Shown here: positions 15,649-25,164 of the stretch, piece after piece
How positions within the stretch are numbered: the first letter of the stretch is position 1
How the letters are laid out: the number at the start of each line of letters is the position of its first letter
Source: Emcibacteraceae bacterium
GTDB taxonomy: Bacteria; Pseudomonadota; Alphaproteobacteria; Sphingomonadales; Emcibacteraceae
Assembly (NCBI GenBank): GCA_021774795.1
Contig: JAJFIR010000058.1
Span: 36,820 to 100,819, forward strand
Reading direction: 5' to 3'
Length of the DNA: 64,000 bases
Program-made: the position numbers and the translations under genes
Notes under the pieces: model-generated
Database searches by the model: none
Seen by the model: the letters and a program-made list of their open reading frames with translations, nothing else
Told to the model about the DNA's origin: nothing

Positions 15649-18143
15649 CCGAATGTTACCTCCGTTGAACTTGGAATGAATCTTATATCTGCGGCATCTT
15701 CTGTTGGGGTTGGCGCAATTCTTATGAGCTCAACTTTTAGAAGATCACCTGGGTTGACTTGTACGCTATTAATTTCACCAACAGAGTCTGTCAGTTCTAA
15801 TGTACCTTCTCTAAATTGATTGGCAAGAGTATTCGTGATATCGCCAGTTGCTGATACGTGTTGGTTCGTTACGTCATCTATCGCATCGGTGTCTCTTCTT
15901 ATGAGAGTCGTTGTTGTTTGCATCTCAAAATTATTGACAGCACTTGGGCTGTAGAATCCAAGAAAAGACAATATCTGATTTGTTGCTGTGTATTCTTGTG
16001 GTACCTTTATATAGATAGTCTCAATTTGAGTATCGCCTTGTGCGTAGAGCAAGACCTTTTCATTGAATTCAAAATCTTCTAATGCATCACCTTGCCATTC
16101 GCCACTTAAACCGCCACCCGCACTACCTGCACCACCTCCAGCAGCACCAAATCTAATTATGTTCTCTTCAACGATTGACAATATTGTACCACTACCACCA
16201 GCGCCATCATCCTGCACTACTATGACAGAGACTGGTGTACCACCACTAAGAACCGGTTGTGTTGTGTCTGCCTTTGCTGCTACGAGTGTTGCGAAGTCTG
16301 AAGTAGGTGGTATGATGACTATAGTATTTGTTTTACTAAGAACAATTCCATATTTGAAGAATCTACTAGCAGCGCCTGGTGTGAACGGAGTGAAATTGTC
16401 ACCATTAGAATTCACACCAGTGGCAAAATCAACGGTACCACCTAAGAAAGCACTCAATAGTTTATTATTGACCAATCCAAATTCTTCGCCATCTGCTAAC
16501 GTCTTCCTAGCACTTGCTATGTTGATAGCAGTATCTCCAGGATTGTTTGGTGTAGTTCTTAGAAGTTCTCTTGATAGCGTTTGATCGTAGACTTCATTCA
16601 ATGAAGCATTCGCTGCTGTCACCCTTGTAGCATCAGATGCTTTAGTGTATGCGACACCTGATTGTGTAAGCAAATCTGCAACTGCTAAGTAGTCTCCATC
16701 TTCTGTGATGCTACCTCTTAAGACACTATTCGTCAGAAATTGCCAAGTTGGTGTACCACCATCAGCAAATCTGATTAAATCTCCATCTACTAGCAAACCT
16801 GCAATGAATTCATTTATTGTTGCTATAAACCTGCCAGCAAAGACATCAGCATTGTCAGTTCCACCATCTGCTTCAAAATGATACGAATTGTCAGCATCTA
16901 AATATCTGAGTTGATCATCTTCAGAAAAGAAAATGGCGTTTCCGATGACTATATCTTCAAGCTGTCTTTGTTCTCCTTGCTCAAGCTGCATACCACCACG
17001 AACATTTACGAATATGCCGTTTCTATGAAAAATCCAGAACACATCAGGGCTAGTAAGAGCTGGTGAATTTCTATCTGCTATTTGAAGTGCTACAGTACCG
17101 CTAACGAATGGTTTGGGTAGATCTACATACCCAACTTCATCATCTGCAAGAGATGCTGAAGCTGCAGTTATTGTCAATTCGTCACTAGTTCCTAGTGGTC
17201 TAACTTTAATGTCTGAGCCCCACGTGATATCTCCAACAGTAGATTCACTGTGACCAACAGTGCCGCCACCTTCTAATAATACTGCATGAGTTTGACCTGA
17301 TGGTATCAATGGATTCAATACAGATAAAACTACTTTACCCAATTGATCGATGTCGCCTAATGTTATGACAGCAGCTGGACCTGTACCAGTAATTTTCCCT
17401 AAAAATATAATATTCGGATCTAATGAGAGGTCTGTGTTTCTCTTTACCGTCGGACCAAGGAGCATGACAGTGTAGTCTGAAAAGTCTGTCGAAACGCTTC
17501 CAGCTGTTTGACCTAATAGAGTAGATGTTGTTATTTCGTTGTTGCCACCACTGAATGCTACGGTGATATCCTCGAATGGTACTGTTTCACTCAATGCACC
17601 TGTTGCCCCACCTTTTTGTCGTGGCTTCATGTATACTCTAACAGTTCTTCCAGCATTTGATACGCCTGGTTCGGTTACACCATTCACTCTTAATGTAATT
17701 GTTGAACCATTATCAACTACGAGTTCTGGATCGCCAATCTCACCAATTGATTCTTGATCGAATGTGTATTCTAATAGTCCAGTTCGTACGTTGACTTCAG
17801 TTGTATTTACGTTTGACGCATCTAAAAAGTTGAAACGTAGGCCTACGAAATATTCTACTGCGTTTGTATTTTCGAATGGTATTTCAGAAGCCTGGAGAGG
17901 GTCTAAAGTCATTAAGTGACCTAGAGCATCAGTACCTAGTAGAGGAGTAGAAATGTTAAACCTATCAGCAGCACCAGGCGTTATCACACCAGCTGTGCTC
18001 TGAAATACACCCGATTGTGGGTATATGATCGATACGAATTCCTCCGTCAAGTCTTGCAAGTAGAACTGTATGTTCTCTTGAAATTGTTGTTGCGGTAGAA
18101 ACTTCTTTAAATATAAATTAGCGCGATTATCGCCTGTGCCCAT
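15645..18143 (-). CDS. Long tail fibre protein
   Basis: 832 residues. The first 60 residues (LYLKKFLPQQQFQENIQFYL) look like a virion-attachment domain, and the rest is repetitive beta-rich sequence with a Gly-rich hinge (FGAAGGGAGSAGGGLSGEW) near residue 670 before a C-terminal domain. It follows the baseplate J and tail protein I genes, the usual place for fibres, and has its own promoter candidate upstream. The receptor cannot be deduced. Confidence 0.7.
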   Translation of the reverse strand: MGTGDNRANLYLKKFLPQQQFQENIQFYLQDLTEEFVSIIYPQSGVFQSTAGVITPGAADRFNISTPLLGTDALGHLMTLDPLQASEIPFENTNAVEYFVGLRFNFLDASNVNTTEVNVRTGLLEYTFDQESIGEIGDPELVVDNGSTITLRVNGVTEPGVSNAGRTVRVYMKPRQKGGATGALSETVPFEDITVAFSGGNNEITTSTLLGQTAGSVSTDFSDYTVMLLGPTVKRNTDLSLDPNIIFLGKITGTGPAAVITLGDIDQLGKVVLSVLNPLIPSGQTHAVLLEGGGTVGHSESTVGDITWGSDIKVRPLGTSDELTITAASASLADDEVGYVDLPKPFVSGTVALQIADRNSPALTSPDVFWIFHRNGIFVNVRGGMQLEQGEQRQLEDIVIGNAIFFSEDDQLRYLDADNSYHFEADGGTDNADVFAGRFIATINEFIAGLLVDGDLIRFADGGTPTWQFLTNSVLRGSITEDGDYLAVADLLTQSGVAYTKASDATRVTAANASLNEVYDQTLSRELLRTTPNNPGDTAINIASARKTLADGEEFGLVNNKLLSAFLGGTVDFATGVNSNGDNFTPFTPGAASRFFKYGIVLSKTNTIVIIPPTSDFATLVAAKADTTQPVLSGGTPVSVIVVQDDGAGGSGTILSIVEENIIRFGAAGGGAGSAGGGLSGEWQGDALEDFEFNEKVLLYAQGDTQIETIYIKVPQEYTATNQILSFLGFYSPSAVNNFEMQTTTTLIRRDTDAIDDVTNQHVSATGDITNTLANQFREGTLELTDSVGEINSVQVNPGDLLKVELIRIAPTPTEDAADIRFIPSSTEVTFG

Positions 18144-18166
18144 AACATCCCTACGCCTTAAGTTAA

Positions 18167-18195
18167 ATTATAACCAATCACAGCCAATCTGAAAA
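18167..18195 (-). promoter_or_regulatory. Sigma70-type promoter candidate for the tail fibre gene
   Basis: Reading leftwards, TTTTCA (18195-18190) is followed after exactly 17 bases by a perfect TATAAT (18172-18167), about 24 bases upstream of the fibre ATG. A repeated GATTGG element (two copies) fills the spacer. The same TTTTCA/17/TATA arrangement occurs upstream of the terminase gene. Confidence 0.5.
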
Positions 18196-18203
18196 CCATT
18201 TCA

Positions 18204-20696
18204 TCAGCTCACCACAAAATTCGGATCAATTCTATTTGTCTCAAGTGGTTTTGTGAATAATTCTATCTCATTTATTGTCACCTGAGTGCCCACAGCATCT
18301 ATGCCGAATTTACCCTCTTCGAATGCCGCATCTTCGACATCGAATATTAAATTACTATCTTGAAAGCATTTGATCTTTGTCAAATTTGTCACAGGGTTGA
18401 AGCTAGTTGTCAAAGACAGCACATAGTTCGTAGATGCTACAATATCTCCGAATACTGGGCCTGCTATGTTCGTTGGTACTCCAGCAACAACTCTTTCTAG
18501 TCTAAATTCTGATGTAAGTGTGCTCATCACGAATCTATAGAAATCGTTGACATTTTGAATGTTAAAGCGAACACCAGTCTCACCACCTGCATCTACTTTT
18601 GTTGAACTTTGATAGTAAATATCCTGAAGCAATGTATCTCCAAGTATGTCTGAATGTTCAATACTGCCAGCAGGCATGATTAATGTGTTGTCTTGAACAA
18701 AACTCGTACCAGATATCGTCGTTAAAGTACCCTTTCCGACGACAAAATCCTCGAAGTAGCGTATATAAATAACGTTCAATCTCTCCGACGATGGTCTCAT
18801 TAAGTTTAACACTTTTAGCAGAAGACCACGATTCAGTGTTGTATCGTCTACCACTCTGATGTCTGTCTGAAATTCGTCAAGTTGTTCTTCAATGAACTCT
18901 ATAAAATTTACAGCTGGTGGTGTTATTGTTGAGCCATCTACATCATACACAGCATTCAAAGACACTCTAAAATTGTCTAAGTCACCTTCGTAAAAGTCAG
19001 CACTTATAGAATTTGATGCACCAATGAACATGTCTGCATCTGTTGTCAGATCTCTCAAACCATTTTCAATCCTAGGTGTGGCTTCTGTACCATCGAGCCA
19101 AGCCCTCAATGCACCTTTTGTCTTATCTAATGTCAGTGCAAAGTGTCTCCAGTTATCATTTGTCAAGCTCGAACCACTTGCTATTGTCTCAATTATCGTG
19201 TCTGTCTCATCAAAATGAGCTATCAATTTAGATGTAGCATTTGCTACAAATTCTGTTGTGGGTATTGTCAAAGTACCTGCAGTATACAAATCAGTGTTAG
19301 ATATTCTAACTTCGTCTACTCTAACATCACTAAATTGTGCTCCATTTATGTCACGAAGAAATAATAGATCAACTGCAGCATCTAATGGATTTGTGTTAGA
19401 CAATGCCGCTATTGCTACTCTCACACCATCTACATAATAGTGTAAACTAGTTCCAGATTTAGTGAATGCTACGTGGTGCCAAGCACTATCAAATACACTT
19501 CCAGCAGCAATTGTTACAGAGTCATCAACACCGCTAATAAAATCTTGCATGCTGAACACTAATCCTGTTGGTCCAGCCTCGAGTCTGTAACTTCCTCTAT
19601 TATCCCCACCAGCCAATTGCTTAGCCATGACAGTCTGTACTGCGCCTGGTGTTGCTGATCTTAAAATGAACATTTCAATAGTCCAGTTACCAGTTAAGTC
19701 GTAGTCGACTATTCTTGGAAATCTTACAGCCTGTGTAGTACCATTACCTAATAAACTTCTTGTGCTACCTGTGATACCTGGATTACCTGGTGCAGATGGA
19801 ACAAGACTATTTTCAAATTCACCGTCGTTGTTATTTGATGATGCATCAGCAGCAATAATGTCGTCGGTGGTCGTAGTGTAGGTAATTTCATCAGAAGTAG
19901 TGTCTAAATCTATTTGAATGCGTTTGGTACCTGCTAGGTTCTCTGTTCTAAACAATACAGCATTTTGTAGCTCTGTTGTTTTAAAGAAACCCTCTATTGT
20001 AAAGTCGCCACTAAAGTCGTATGCACTATTTCGTGGTATTTTTATGCGACCACCATCAAGAAGAAATAGATGCTTCAAGCTACCTGGTACAGCACCAACA
20101 TCCTGAAAGAAATGTTGGAGTATGTTCCCAATAAATACCGAATCATTTCTTGTGAGGCTTCTATCTTTGAAATTGTCTTCAAACGTGAGTAACACTACTA
20201 CATTGTTTGTTGGTTGTGACAATTCCACACCAGGTGTAGAGATCAACCAACTATCTTCACCAAGCTGTTCTTCGCCAAGTGCTTTCTCGCCTATTATGAA
20301 TCTGAAATCAAACCAATTGAATACTCTACTACCAGCACCAGTGAACAGTCTGACTATATTCTTGTAGCCAATCTCTAGACCTTTTTGTCTCCACAGTGGC
20401 ACAGCCAGTACGATCAATTTTCTCAATTCATCTGTAGTTAAACCTTGTGTTATAGAATCTAATTCTTTTGTGAAGCCAACATGATCTTTTAAAAATTTGA
20501 CAGTATCATCTGGGGTCTTTGCTGGGTCTATAAGCTCTACAACTTTTACGATCTTACTTTGAGTGTCTTCAAATATCGTTTGAGGTCCAAGCATAAACCG
20601 TTCGAGAAAGTTCCGCACTTTACCATCTTCAAGACGTATCGGCCTGTGAATGAACTGGAAGGCATCATGCGGAAAGTCTGGGTTGATTTTAGACAC
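18204..20696 (-). CDS. Tail protein I (gpI-like) fused to LamG-like domains
   Basis: 830 residues, GTG start 5 bases after AGGAG. Residues 1-150 match the baseplate tail protein I pattern (LRKLIVLAVPLWRQKGLEIGY, then a short WFDFRFIIGE). Two LamG-like jelly rolls follow (about 170-290 and 320-560), with FEDNFKDRSL, DLTGNWTIEMFI, DSAWHHVAFT and NDNWRHFALTLD. The C-terminus returns to baseplate-like sequence. It connects wedges to fibres and probably contacts glycans. Confidence 0.8.
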   Translation of the reverse strand: MSKINPDFPHDAFQFIHRPIRLEDGKVRNFLERFMLGPQTIFEDTQSKIVKVVELIDPAKTPDDTVKFLKDHVGFTKELDSITQGLTTDELRKLIVLAVPLWRQKGLEIGYKNIVRLFTGAGSRVFNWFDFRFIIGEKALGEEQLGEDSWLISTPGVELSQPTNNVVVLLTFEDNFKDRSLTRNDSVFIGNILQHFFQDVGAVPGSLKHLFLLDGGRIKIPRNSAYDFSGDFTIEGFFKTTELQNAVLFRTENLAGTKRIQIDLDTTSDEITYTTTTDDIIAADASSNNNDGEFENSLVPSAPGNPGITGSTRSLLGNGTTQAVRFPRIVDYDLTGNWTIEMFILRSATPGAVQTVMAKQLAGGDNRGSYRLEAGPTGLVFSMQDFISGVDDSVTIAAGSVFDSAWHHVAFTKSGTSLHYYVDGVRVAIAALSNTNPLDAAVDLLFLRDINGAQFSDVRVDEVRISNTDLYTAGTLTIPTTEFVANATSKLIAHFDETDTIIETIASGSSLTNDNWRHFALTLDKTKGALRAWLDGTEATPRIENGLRDLTTDADMFIGASNSISADFYEGDLDNFRVSLNAVYDVDGSTITPPAVNFIEFIEEQLDEFQTDIRVVDDTTLNRGLLLKVLNLMRPSSERLNVIYIRYFEDFVVGKGTLTTISGTSFVQDNTLIMPAGSIEHSDILGDTLLQDIYYQSSTKVDAGGETGVRFNIQNVNDFYRFVMSTLTSEFRLERVVAGVPTNIAGPVFGDIVASTNYVLSLTTSFNPVTNLTKIKCFQDSNLIFDVEDAAFEEGKFGIDAVGTQVTINEIELFTKPLETNRIDPNFVVS

Positions 20697-20717
20697 TCAA
20701 TCTCCTATTCGTAAAAC

Positions 20718-23570
20718 CTACGACGGTGGTGTGAGGGTTACGAGTATGTTGCCAACAACAGGAAGTTCCTTTGAATCTAGTTGAACATCTGCTGCTGGTA
20801 ATGTCAATATGACGTTCTTTACTTCTGTCTCGTTCACCTTAAACATTTCTGCAATTATGATAGCACGTGGCACAAGAGCGCCAAAGTCCCATCTAAATGT
20901 GACACCGTCGTCAAGTTTAGCAGAAGGGCTAAGTAGTGATTGTATTGCATTTTCAAATGGTGCTACTTCAGTTAGCACCGTTATAATTTCTATTGTGACG
21001 TCGATTGTTTTAGGTATGAAGTTCACTACAGTGACTTCGTGGTTGGCTAAACCTACACCTTCGATTCCTAGTGATTTATTGCCATTGAAGAAGTCTTCGA
21101 TCTCTGTCCTCAATGCATCTGTCAAGAACTGACCACCAAAGCCAGCAACAATCAATTCGATTGTCTTCACGCCAAATGATTCTTCGATTGCCTCAGCTCT
21201 CTCAACTACTTTACTTCCAGTAGACGCCTCAAACTGTCTTGATAGAAATTCAAAATCATCTGTGGTGACGCCTCTATTTCTAGTACGTAATGACGCAGGA
21301 CCTTCAATCTTAAGCCTTGCTAAATCTGCTTCCGTTGAACCTTCCTTTGCAACCCAACCAATTGCCTGTCTCGGGTTGAAAACACGTCGTACAAATGCGA
21401 TTCCAGACTTATTCACGATAATAGTGTTCGAACCTACGTTACCATTCACCTCAGCACCAGTACGATAAGTGGCACGAATATTATCGACTCCTAGTGGTGG
21501 CACTTTACCTTGTGTGCCATCGCCAAAGGTGACGGTTGCTACATCATCTGCTGTGATCTCCAATACGTAATCTTTTGAACTTGGTCCAGAATTTAGAAAG
21601 TTGTCAACTTGATTGTATGCTGTAAAGCCAGCACCTTCATCTACTTCAATTACTAGACTACCTTCTATCAGTGGTTGAAATGTCAGTGTAATAATTTGTG
21701 AAGGCGTACCATTGGATGAAGCTAATGGGTCTTCTTGCTTTGTTTCACCTTGAGTTTGACTTGTCTTTAAGAATTGATCACCTTGATCTATTCTCAATAT
21801 ATCTACAATTGGTACTACTGGTAAATTCTCACCACCCGTCATACCAACTGGAGTCAATGTTTGACTGTTTGAGATACTTTCAACTATAGCTACATTTCCT
21901 GCTATGCCTATCACATCATTTTCGATAGTAACAAGATTGCCAACACCACTGACGTAAGTGACAGCTGCTGTGCCACCAACCACCGCCAGTAAAAATGCAG
22001 CCTTAATAGCAGTTGCAGTGTCAGATGCATTGATAACTACAGCGATATTTCCAAGAGTGACGCCACCGCCACCAACATCAAATTCGTATGTATCTGTGTT
22101 TCCGGCACCATCTGAAATTGTAACAGTATCACCGTCTTCAATTGCAACACCAACACCAGATGCGATGAAGTCTAAACTTCCAGCTGCTTTTCTACCACTT
22201 ACGCGGTTTATTCTGAATCGTAGAAAAAAGCCTTCAAACCCATTGACTGTTGTCTTCTGCCAATTCTGAGTCAAGTTATCTGGTAGGTCGTATTCTATTA
22301 AACCATCTTCTGAAAATCCGATTGTTTCATCGTTCTCGTTAACTACTGGATTCCAAGCCGAGCCAACAGTATAGTCGTCTTCATCAGTTGAGACAATAGC
22401 TTGACCAAGCAAACCTACAGTAGTAACAAAATTTTGATTCAAAACTTCATCATATTCGCTAATGACGTCTTCGAAAGCACCTGTAGAATTTAGTATCACT
22501 CGAACTCTAGCACCTCTGCGGTCTAGGGGCACTTGATCTCCTGGGCTCAATAAATCATCTATTACGAGTTTAAGATTGGGTCCAAGATTTGTGACAGTAT
22601 TTGGTATCGCATCATCAAATACACCATCAAAAAATTCAAGAACGTCAAAGATTCCAGAACCTGGTGTGTCAAATTCAAAATCGAATTGATTCCATTCTAA
22701 ATTTTCATGCATTATATAGACAGCATCGTGTGGTCTCGGATCAACAGGAAATAATGATGCCAACAATGCAGCAGTAGAAAATGTACCACTTAAGTCTGTG
22801 CTATACGATAGGCTTCTAACTTCAAGATTGTCTGTTGCGTTATCTGTCTCAACTACTACAAATGTAGTCACTGTACTGTTCACTGGTAGTAATGAAACTA
22901 GAGCACCAGCCCTAGTAGGCAATATGACACCTAAAATTGCTGGATCGGTGCTTGATGCTATTGCTACTCGTATGTTCTCAGCAGTGTCTTCTTCATCTGC
23001 GCCGATTGCTATTTCTACACCAAAAGTGAGAGTGACACCTGCTATGGTGATGCTATCGCCACCATCGAATGCATTGTCTTTTACTTCAATAAATCCAGAA
23101 CTAAATACGAATACCTTTGATGGTGCATTTGAGGGTTGGACTAAATTGTCAGTCAATGCTTCAAATGTGATCTCACCATTTTCGGCTTCTTGTTCTGTTG
23201 CAGTCTGTGTTCCAGATGGGACAATCAATGTAGGTGTTGTGAAGACTTTAGAAAATTCATACAACACGTCAGTGACAGCAGGTGTTGCTTGAGACAACCT
23301 TACATCAATGAGCTTCAATTGACTTCTTACAGATTCTAGCAATCTTGCTGTTGGCAATAGAGTTTCATTTGCTGTTATGTCTAATAAGACATTGTTCAAA
23401 TGTCCAATCAAGGCAAAACTGCTTATCAATTGAGTATATGGTTCTTCATCACTCTCATCTGTGATTTCTGGTACATTAATTCGGGTAAGCTGCCTAAGAG
23501 CCACAAAGAGTTCAGGGTAGTAAAAACCACTAAACTCAAAATCTGGTATCTCAATTGTGACTTGAGCCAT
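20718..23570 (-). CDS. Baseplate J-like protein
   Basis: 950 residues, about twice the usual length of gpJ. The family signature is in the C-terminal third: RRVFNPRQAIGWVAKEGSTE, then GPASLRTRNRGVTTDDFEFL, then GLANHEVTVVNF. The extra length comes from beta-rich insertions, including two copies of a domain also found in the sheath. It forms the baseplate wedge with the gp25-like and gpI-like products of its neighbours. SD AGGAG is next to the ATG. Confidence 0.88.
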   Translation of the reverse strand: MAQVTIEIPDFEFSGFYYPELFVALRQLTRINVPEITDESDEEPYTQLISSFALIGHLNNVLLDITANETLLPTARLLESVRSQLKLIDVRLSQATPAVTDVLYEFSKVFTTPTLIVPSGTQTATEQEAENGEITFEALTDNLVQPSNAPSKVFVFSSGFIEVKDNAFDGGDSITIAGVTLTFGVEIAIGADEEDTAENIRVAIASSTDPAILGVILPTRAGALVSLLPVNSTVTTFVVVETDNATDNLEVRSLSYSTDLSGTFSTAALLASLFPVDPRPHDAVYIMHENLEWNQFDFEFDTPGSGIFDVLEFFDGVFDDAIPNTVTNLGPNLKLVIDDLLSPGDQVPLDRRGARVRVILNSTGAFEDVISEYDEVLNQNFVTTVGLLGQAIVSTDEDDYTVGSAWNPVVNENDETIGFSEDGLIEYDLPDNLTQNWQKTTVNGFEGFFLRFRINRVSGRKAAGSLDFIASGVGVAIEDGDTVTISDGAGNTDTYEFDVGGGGVTLGNIAVVINASDTATAIKAAFLLAVVGGTAAVTYVSGVGNLVTIENDVIGIAGNVAIVESISNSQTLTPVGMTGGENLPVVPIVDILRIDQGDQFLKTSQTQGETKQEDPLASSNGTPSQIITLTFQPLIEGSLVIEVDEGAGFTAYNQVDNFLNSGPSSKDYVLEITADDVATVTFGDGTQGKVPPLGVDNIRATYRTGAEVNGNVGSNTIIVNKSGIAFVRRVFNPRQAIGWVAKEGSTEADLARLKIEGPASLRTRNRGVTTDDFEFLSRQFEASTGSKVVERAEAIEESFGVKTIELIVAGFGGQFLTDALRTEIEDFFNGNKSLGIEGVGLANHEVTVVNFIPKTIDVTIEIITVLTEVAPFENAIQSLLSPSAKLDDGVTFRWDFGALVPRAIIIAEMFKVNETEVKNVILTLPAADVQLDSKELPVVGNILVTLTPPS

Positions 23571-23578
23571 TTATTCTC

Positions 23579-23980
23579 CTAAGCTGCACTTGGTTCTGGG
23601 TTGCCAAAAGAGTTTGTAAACTCCCCTACTTCATTAGTTGCTAAATCTATGTATCTGACAACCATCTCAACTTCACCTTCTTGAGCATTACCAGTCTTTT
23701 CAAATGTCACTGGCCTGTCTGGGTCCAATGAGATGCTTTCACTAAATTTTAAAGCTATTTGTTCGATTCTTCTCTTGATTCTTGCAATACCACCATCATC
23801 CGCAATGCTGAATATTACTCTACTGTCTATGCCTAGGTCTTGAAACGAGTTCTTGTCTCCACCTTCTGAGAATGCTAGCATCAAAGTTTGATTGAAATGT
23901 GCAGCTTTGCTGTTGAGCTTTGCGCCACCATTCTTTCCAACTGTGACTGGTACACTAAGACCTCTTACTTGTACTGCCAT
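23579..23980 (-). CDS. Baseplate wedge protein, gpW/gp25-like
   Basis: 133 residues from an ATG at 23980 (GAGGG upstream); a GTG at 24019 would add 13 residues. The pattern fits gp25: NQTLMLAFSEGGDKNSFQDLG, then IARIKRRIEQIALKFSESI and VEMVVRYIDLATNE. gp25-like proteins start sheath assembly on the baseplate. It lies directly before baseplate J, the usual order. Confidence 0.7.
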   Translation of the reverse strand: MAVQVRGLSVPVTVGKNGGAKLNSKAAHFNQTLMLAFSEGGDKNSFQDLGIDSRVIFSIADDGGIARIKRRIEQIALKFSESISLDPDRPVTFEKTGNAQEGEVEMVVRYIDLATNEVGEFTNSFGNPEPSAA

Positions 23981-24176
23981 CTGCCCTCTTTGCCATTCTA
24001 GACATGTAATCTTCTTCACAAACTATGATACAATCACCGTCTGATCCGTCTGGTTTTTTGAATATGTATCGTTGAGCTTCATCTTTTCTGAGTTCTTTTT
24101 TGCAGTCGTAACAATTATAATGAGATGCAATCTTTTGTGTACTGTCGCTGCTCAATAAGTTATGATTCGTTATCAT
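23955..24176 (-). CDS. Small zinc-ribbon-like protein, 73 aa
   Basis: Has CYDCKKEL (about 22-29) and a later C-x4-C (CIIVC), so one four-Cys metal site is possible. It overlaps the gp25-like gene by 26 bases. No family is recognised; placement suggests a baseplate assembly factor. Confidence 0.5.
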   Translation of the reverse strand: MITNHNLLSSDSTQKIASHYNCYDCKKELRKDEAQRYIFKKPDGSDGDCIIVCEEDYMSRMAKRADGSTSKRS

Positions 24177-24200
24177 AGTTAATCTGCCCCCAACATTCTT

Positions 24201-24229
24201 ATTGTATCGTAAGTACGTTTTATTGTATA
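24201..24229 (-). promoter_or_regulatory. Weak promoter candidate
   Basis: In the 77-base gap, reading leftwards, TATACA (24229-24224) and TACAAT (24206-24201) are separated by 17 bases. The -35 element is poor. The gap holds no other feature I can see. Confidence 0.25.
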
Positions 24230-24253
24230 CTGCTTTCTAAGCATGTCGAACCC

Positions 24254-24847
24254 TCAACTCAATGTTCCAGTACCAGTTCCATTTCCTGGTACAGGTGCGC
24301 CAGATGGACTTCCAGTTATAGTAACAAGACCAGTAGCTGTTGCAAAACCTGCTGCGCAACCCACTCCAATAGCATTTGAAAAATTTGGCCACTCTGAACC
24401 TAAGAAAGTCGGTGCTGCTGTTTGAATTGCAGAACCCCATGCAGACCCAACAACAGCTATCGATCCAATGTCTACAGTTCCAGTACCATCGAACACTGGG
24501 TTGTGTGCTGAAGTCAACAAAGCTGTCAACATCTGTGCTACTAGTATATCTGCTACTGAGTCTGCGACATCTTGTAGACGAGTACCAAAACTTCCAAAGC
24601 TTCCAGATGCTGTTGTGAATATTGCTGAAGCAACTGTTGCTGAGATTATGCCAGTTATGCCAGTTCCAGTACCAATCCCATCGCCTGGCACAGTACCAAC
24701 GTCTGTAGTATCGAAAGACTTCCCAACTATATGTAGCACTGAACCATTTGCTACTGCGTCTGTGAAATCCATTAAACGAGAACCCGCGAAGCCCTTGCCT
24801 GATAAATCCGAAAATAATGCTGATGACCAAGTGGGTGCTGATAGCAT
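24254..24847 (-). CDS. Hypothetical baseplate-region protein, Gly/Ala-rich
   Basis: 197 residues. It is very rich in Gly, Thr, Ala and Ser, with regular small-residue runs (GDGIGTGTGITGIISATVAS) and a C-terminal GAPVPGNGTGTGTLS. ATG preceded by GGGAAG with 5 bases spacing. The sequence could build a beta-helical or tail-tip element. It lies between baseplate spike and wedge genes. No family named. Confidence 0.6.
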   Translation of the reverse strand: MLSAPTWSSALFSDLSGKGFAGSRLMDFTDAVANGSVLHIVGKSFDTTDVGTVPGDGIGTGTGITGIISATVASAIFTTASGSFGSFGTRLQDVADSVADILVAQMLTALLTSAHNPVFDGTGTVDIGSIAVVGSAWGSAIQTAAPTFLGSEWPNFSNAIGVGCAAGFATATGLVTITGSPSGAPVPGNGTGTGTLS

Positions 24848-24849
24848 GA

Positions 24850-25155
24850 TTACTTCCCATAGCTCTTCAACTTATTCCAAAGAGCATTTACTTCTGTATT
24901 GATATCTTTCACGCAGTCATTACATAACCAACGCGTAAGAGACTGCGCAAAGCCCATTCTAACCGTTATTGGATGCACTCTAGTACCGATATCTTTAACT
25001 CTTGGAGTCTTTTGTTTGACTACATCACCACGTTCATTCGTACCTTCAAAGGACTCAAATAGCATCTCACCCTTTTCGCCTTTTAATGGCACTGTCTTTG
25101 GGTGAGCCTCGCCCATCTTTTTACATTTAGCACATTGATATTGTGGTACACTCAT
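24850..25155 (-). CDS. Zinc-ribbon protein, 101 aa
   Basis: Two CxxC knuckles are far apart: CAKCKKMG near residue 8 and CNDC near residue 78, consistent with one structural zinc. The centre is charged. GGAG precedes the ATG. Probably a baseplate assembly or scaffold factor given its place between spike and wedge genes; not proven. Confidence 0.55.
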   Translation of the reverse strand: MSVPQYQCAKCKKMGEAHPKTVPLKGEKGEMLFESFEGTNERGDVVKQKTPRVKDIGTRVHPITVRMGFAQSLTRWLCNDCVKDINTEVNALWNKLKSYGK

Positions 25156-25164
25156 TGCTTTCTC

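Noticed and set aside
24237..24860. Minus-strand frame rich in Trp, Arg and Ser
   Set aside because: It is an alternative frame of the gene at 24254-24847; residue use is implausible and the other frame has a good ribosome-binding site.
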